Source: Marinihelvus sp963695135
GTDB taxonomy: Bacteria > Pseudomonadota > Gammaproteobacteria > Xanthomonadales > SZUA-36
Reading direction: 5' to 3'
Assembly: GCA_963695135.1 (NCBI GenBank)
Contig: CAVOGA010000001.1
Coordinates: 1,240,001-1,304,000, forward strand
Length of the DNA: 64,000 bases
The position numbers were made by a program, and so were the translations under genes. Below the pieces are notes generated by a model. The model ran no database searches, was not told where the DNA came from, and saw only the letters and a program-made list of their open reading frames with translations. Each line of letters opens with the position of its first letter. The first letter of the stretch is position 1. Of the stretch, positions 61,285 to 64,000 are shown piece by piece.

Positions 61285-61738
61285 TGAGTTGCTTCACCTC
61301 GGCCGGCAGGGGGTGGCCTTTTTCCGCCAGGGCCTCGGCAACTTCCGGAGGCATATAGTTTTCATCGTGCTTGGCCAGTACCTCGGTGGCCTGGAACGTC
61401 GCGTGCTCGTCCAGCGCACCGCGGGCAATGATGCCCTGGCCTTCGCGGAACAGGTCCGGCAGGATGCCGTCGAATGCAACATCCATCGTGCCCTGCCCGT
61501 CGGTCACGCGAAACTGCACGGTCAGCCCGTCATCCGCGCGCTGTACGCTGCCCGGCTCCACCAGCCCGCCAAGCCGGAAGGCGCGCCCGGCGGGAATGCT
61601 TTGCTCCGCCACGTCGCCAGGTGTTACGAAAAACAGCATGTTCTGTTGCAGGGACCAGGCCGTGATGCCACCGGCAATACCGACCCCGACAAGTATCGCC
61701 AGCACGCCAATCAGTCGCTTCTTGCGTTTAGGATGCAT
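61274..61738 (-). CDS. ccmE: Haem chaperone CcmE
   Basis: CcmE carries haem covalently on a histidine and delivers it to CcmF/H. The haem-binding HxxxY motif is LAKHDENYMPPE near residue 127. An N-terminal membrane anchor (LIGVLAILVGVGIAGGITAW) and the OB-fold FRLGGLVEPGSVQ region are present. There are 154 residues. It overlaps ccmD and ccmF. Confidence 0.94.
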   Translation of the reverse strand: MHPKRKKRLIGVLAILVGVGIAGGITAWSLQQNMLFFVTPGDVAEQSIPAGRAFRLGGLVEPGSVQRADDGLTVQFRVTDGQGTMDVAFDGILPDLFREGQGIIARGALDEHATFQATEVLAKHDENYMPPEVAEALAEKGHPLPAEVKQLNDR

Positions 61739-61886
61739 GCGAGGCGCCCCGGGCGGATTCGCGCCGCACTTGTTCGTTGATGGATTTGCGCAGGCTGCGC
61801 ATGCGCAGCACCGGCGCCAGCGCGCACCAGGCCAGGATGACCCCGGCTGCGGCGTACGAGCCGATTATGAAGGGTGTGTGGTCCAT
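61728..61886 (-). CDS. ccmD: Cytochrome c maturation protein CcmD
   Basis: CcmD is a small membrane protein that stabilises the CcmABC-CcmE complex. The 52-residue product starts at ATG 61886, which overlaps the ccmC stop as ATGA. It has one helix (FIIGSYAAAGVILAWCALAPVL) followed by a positively charged tail, as in other CcmD proteins. The longer open frame upstream is spurious. Confidence 0.88.
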   Translation of the reverse strand: MDHTPFIIGSYAAAGVILAWCALAPVLRMRSLRKSINEQVRRESARGASHAS

Positions 61887-62641
61887 CAGCTGTTCTTGCC
61901 CCCTATCCAGTCGCGCACCCAGCGCTTGTTGCGGTTTTCCTCGACGAGCCTGACCCGGGTCCGCGCCAGCAGATTGGCGCCATAGTAGAGCTTGGTCGCG
62001 ACCGCCATGATCAGCAGCGGCCAGAGCATGCTGGCGTCGATGCTGCTGCTCCCGCCGACCACGCTGATGCTGGCCGGCTGGTGCAGTGTGTTCCACCACT
62101 TCACCGAAAAATGAATGATGGGCAGGTTTACGACACCAACAATCGCCAGAAGTGCCGCGGCCCTGGCGCCTTTTCGCGGCTCGTCAAAAGCATTGTACAG
62201 ACCCATTACGCCGAGGTAGAGAAACAGCAGTACCAGTTCGGAGGTGAGCCGCGCATCCCACACCCAGTAGGTGCCCCACGTCGGCCGCCCCCAGAGGCTG
62301 CCAGTGATCAGCGCAATGAGGGTGAAGGCGGCGCCGACAGGCGCGCTGGCCATGGCAAAAATCTCCGTGGCGCGCACATGCCAGACCAGGGCAATGAAAC
62401 CGAACAGCGCCATGAGCGCGTAGATCATCATCGACATCCAGGCCGCCGGCACGTGGATGTACATAATGCGGACGCTCTCGCCCTGCAGGTAATCCGGCGG
62501 CGCCAGGGCGATCCCCCAGTAGAGGCCCCAGGCGGCGAGGCCCAGGCAGGCGGTCCACAGCACCGGGATCAGGATACCGGCGAAGCGGAATAGCCAGGGA
62601 GGGGAACCGAATTGGTGGAAGATTCTTTTGGCGCGACTCAT
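61886..62641 (-). CDS. ccmC: Haem exporter/handling protein CcmC
   Basis: CcmC loads haem onto CcmE. The periplasmic tryptophan-rich motif WGTYWVWDARLTSELVLLF is near residue 128, and the flanking histidines are in MYIHVPAAWMSM and FSVKWWNTLHQPASI. Six membrane spans and 251 residues are standard. It follows ccmB by 13 bp. Confidence 0.94.
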   Translation of the reverse strand: MSRAKRIFHQFGSPPWLFRFAGILIPVLWTACLGLAAWGLYWGIALAPPDYLQGESVRIMYIHVPAAWMSMMIYALMALFGFIALVWHVRATEIFAMASAPVGAAFTLIALITGSLWGRPTWGTYWVWDARLTSELVLLFLYLGVMGLYNAFDEPRKGARAAALLAIVGVVNLPIIHFSVKWWNTLHQPASISVVGGSSSIDASMLWPLLIMAVATKLYYGANLLARTRVRLVEENRNKRWVRDWIGGKNS

Positions 62642-62654
62642 GGGGACCCGTTGC

Positions 62655-63326
62655 TTACTCGAGACTCAGTTTCAGGGCAGCAGCAATGGCCCAGGGGGCC
62701 AATGTCAGTGCGGCGACCAGCCCGGCAGCGATCAGGCCGAGCTGACCCTGGTACGGAAGACCCTCAGTAGCGGATGTTACCGCGCTGGTGGCCATGATCA
62801 AAATGGGGACATAAAGCGGAAAGACCAAGAGCGACAGCAGCTGGCCGCCGCCGCGCAGGCTCACGGTCAGCGCGCTGCCGATCGCGCCCAGCAGGCTGAG
62901 GATCGGGGTGCCCAGCGCCAGGCTGATGACCAGCACGGCCATGCCCCCTTCGCCGAGGTTCATCCAGACGGCCAGCAAGGGTGAAAGCAGCACCAGGGGC
63001 AGCCCTGCGACCAGCCAATGGGCAAAGACCTTGGCCAGCGCCACCAGGGCCAGCGGCTGGCCGCTGACGACCAGTTGTTCCAGGCTGCCGTCTTCGAAAT
63101 CACTGCGGAACAGGCTGTCCAGCGAAAGCACCGTGGCCAGCAGGGCGGCGATCCAGATTACCCCCACCGCAATGCGCCCGAGTATCTGCGGTCCGGGCCC
63201 GACGCCCAGTGGGAACAGGCTGACCACGACCAGCAGGAAGATCAGGGGCTGCAGGACCTCGGAGCGCCGGCGGAAGGCCAGCAGCAGGTCCCGCCTGAGC
63301 AATGGCAGAAATACATGACCGTTCAT
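62655..63326 (-). CDS. ccmB: Haem exporter permease CcmB
   Basis: CcmB is the membrane subunit of the CcmAB ABC transporter that releases holo-CcmE. The ATG at 63326 overlaps the ccmA stop and gives 223 residues with six membrane spans. DSLFRSDFEDGSLEQLVVSGQPL and LLSPLLAVWMNL are characteristic family segments. The longer open frame upstream lies inside ccmA and is rejected. Confidence 0.93.
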   Translation of the reverse strand: MNGHVFLPLLRRDLLLAFRRRSEVLQPLIFLLVVVSLFPLGVGPGPQILGRIAVGVIWIAALLATVLSLDSLFRSDFEDGSLEQLVVSGQPLALVALAKVFAHWLVAGLPLVLLSPLLAVWMNLGEGGMAVLVISLALGTPILSLLGAIGSALTVSLRGGGQLLSLLVFPLYVPILIMATSAVTSATEGLPYQGQLGLIAAGLVAALTLAPWAIAAALKLSLE

Positions 63327-63916
63327 GATGCCAACCCTGCCCGCTGCACCACCAGTTCCCGGTAGGGCAGATCCGGTGGCCGCAGTGCGCCATGGGTGCT
63401 CATCACGCAGGAGCCGCCGCGGGCCAGCTGGCCTTCCAGCAGCCGGTCGACCAGCGCAACTCCCTCGGCATCCAGGTTGGCATAGGGTTCGTCCAGCAAC
63501 CACAGTGGCGCCGGGCTGAGTAGCAGCCGCGCCAGTGCGCAGCGTTTCCGCTGGCCGGCAGACAGGGTGCGGGCGGGTTGAAAACGCGCCTCGTCAAGAC
63601 CCACATCTGCGATGGCATCGTCAAGGGCAACGCCACCTGCACCGTTCAGTGCGACAGCGAACGCAAGATTTTCAACGACGGTCAGGTCTTCTTTAAGGCC
63701 CAGCTGGTGACCCAGAAACCGCATTGACGGCGCGCTGCAGTCAACCTCGCCGCTGCTGGGGCGCAGGAGGCCGGCGAGCAGGCGCAGCAGCGTGGTCTTG
63801 CCCGCACCGTTGGTGCCGGTCACCAGCCACAGTTCCCGCGTCCGGACCTGCAGGTCAACCGGTGCGAAAACGGGCTCGAAGTGGCGTTCGATCAGGAGTT
63901 GGCTGGCCTGGAGCAT
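63323..63916 (-). CDS. ccmA: Haem exporter ATP-binding protein CcmA
   Basis: CcmA is the ABC ATPase that powers release of holo-CcmE. Walker A is GTNGAGKTTLLRLLAGLL near residue 35, the signature is LSAGQRKRCALARLLL near 118, and Walker B is LWLLDEPYANLD. The 197 residues match the family. It is the first gene of ccmABCDEFGHI. The remaining 84 bp to the window end show no further gene. Confidence 0.94.
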   Translation of the reverse strand: MLQASQLLIERHFEPVFAPVDLQVRTRELWLVTGTNGAGKTTLLRLLAGLLRPSSGEVDCSAPSMRFLGHQLGLKEDLTVVENLAFAVALNGAGGVALDDAIADVGLDEARFQPARTLSAGQRKRCALARLLLSPAPLWLLDEPYANLDAEGVALVDRLLEGQLARGGSCVMSTHGALRPPDLPYRELVVQRAGLAS

Positions 63917-64000
63917 GCGCTGCTGAACATTGAGGACGCGCCCATGCTAAGCGGTGGTCAAGCGCAAGTCCACGAGGGCAAGACGGTTTCACGCCGTAAC

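Noticed and set aside
1..64000. CRISPR arrays, tRNA/rRNA genes, insertion-sequence transposases, phage genes
   Set aside because: I saw no repeat-spacer array, no tRNA-like cloverleaf or rRNA sequence, and no transposase, integrase or phage structural gene in any frame.

Overview
The window carries most of the photosynthesis gene cluster (PGC) of a GC-rich, Gram-negative purple bacterium, followed by housekeeping genes, a polyamine/amino-acid catabolic island and a complete cytochrome c maturation operon. Bifunctional mnmC, kdkA and trmJ outside the PGC point to a gammaproteobacterium; the family cannot be settled from the sequence alone. An aerobic anoxygenic phototroph is likely: the oxygen-dependent cyclase AcsF is present, and no bchE is seen.

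Region 1 (1-29.7 kb), the PGC. On the minus strand, reading right to left, are bchF-N-B-L-M-lhaA-puhA-B-C-acsF-puhE-bchI-D-O-crtB and then crtE, crtF-bchC-X-Y-Z. crtC sits alone on the plus strand, divergent from crtE and convergent with crtB. On the plus strand right of bchF are the regulators ppaA/aerR and ppsR/crtJ, then bchG, a PucC-like transporter gene and bchP. bchH is missing from its usual place between bchB and bchL, and crtI and crtD are missing from their usual places. The reaction-centre puf genes are not in the window; they usually follow bchZ and would lie left of position 1. Tandem PpsR/CrtJ-type operators (TGT-N12-ACA-like, 8 bp apart) precede bchC, crtC/crtE and bchG.

Region 2 (29.7-39.9 kb) holds mnmC with a small membrane protein, an isoprenylcysteine-methyltransferase-like enzyme, a DUF6165 protein, a cobalamin riboswitch controlling a BtuB-like receptor, a two-gene unknown cassette bracketed by 52-bp palindromes, a glycosyltransferase 9, KdkA and a GNAT acetyltransferase.

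Region 3 (39.9-55.3 kb) is a nitrogen-compound island. The minus-strand operon aguB-aguA-dgcN-dgcA-(beta-propeller) combines agmatine deimination with N-acetyl-D-glutamate metabolism. A divergent operon encodes an MFS transporter, a SpuC-like aminotransferase and a spermidine-dehydrogenase-like flavoprotein. A further plus-strand run encodes agmatinase, a PuuD-like hydrolase and a SulP/STAS/cNMP-binding transporter. The agmatinase-to-SulP run is flanked by two paralogous membrane proteins of no family I recognise.

Region 4 (55.3-64 kb) holds suhB, trmJ, a gene-free stretch ending in a strong terminator, and ccmABCDEFGHI, which would supply c-type cytochromes for photosynthetic and respiratory electron transfer.

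Several otherwise intact genes (puhA, ppsR, aguA, the MFS gene, the aminotransferase and one cassette gene) are broken by what look like single-base insertions. The pattern fits consensus errors better than true decay, but it needs read-level checking.
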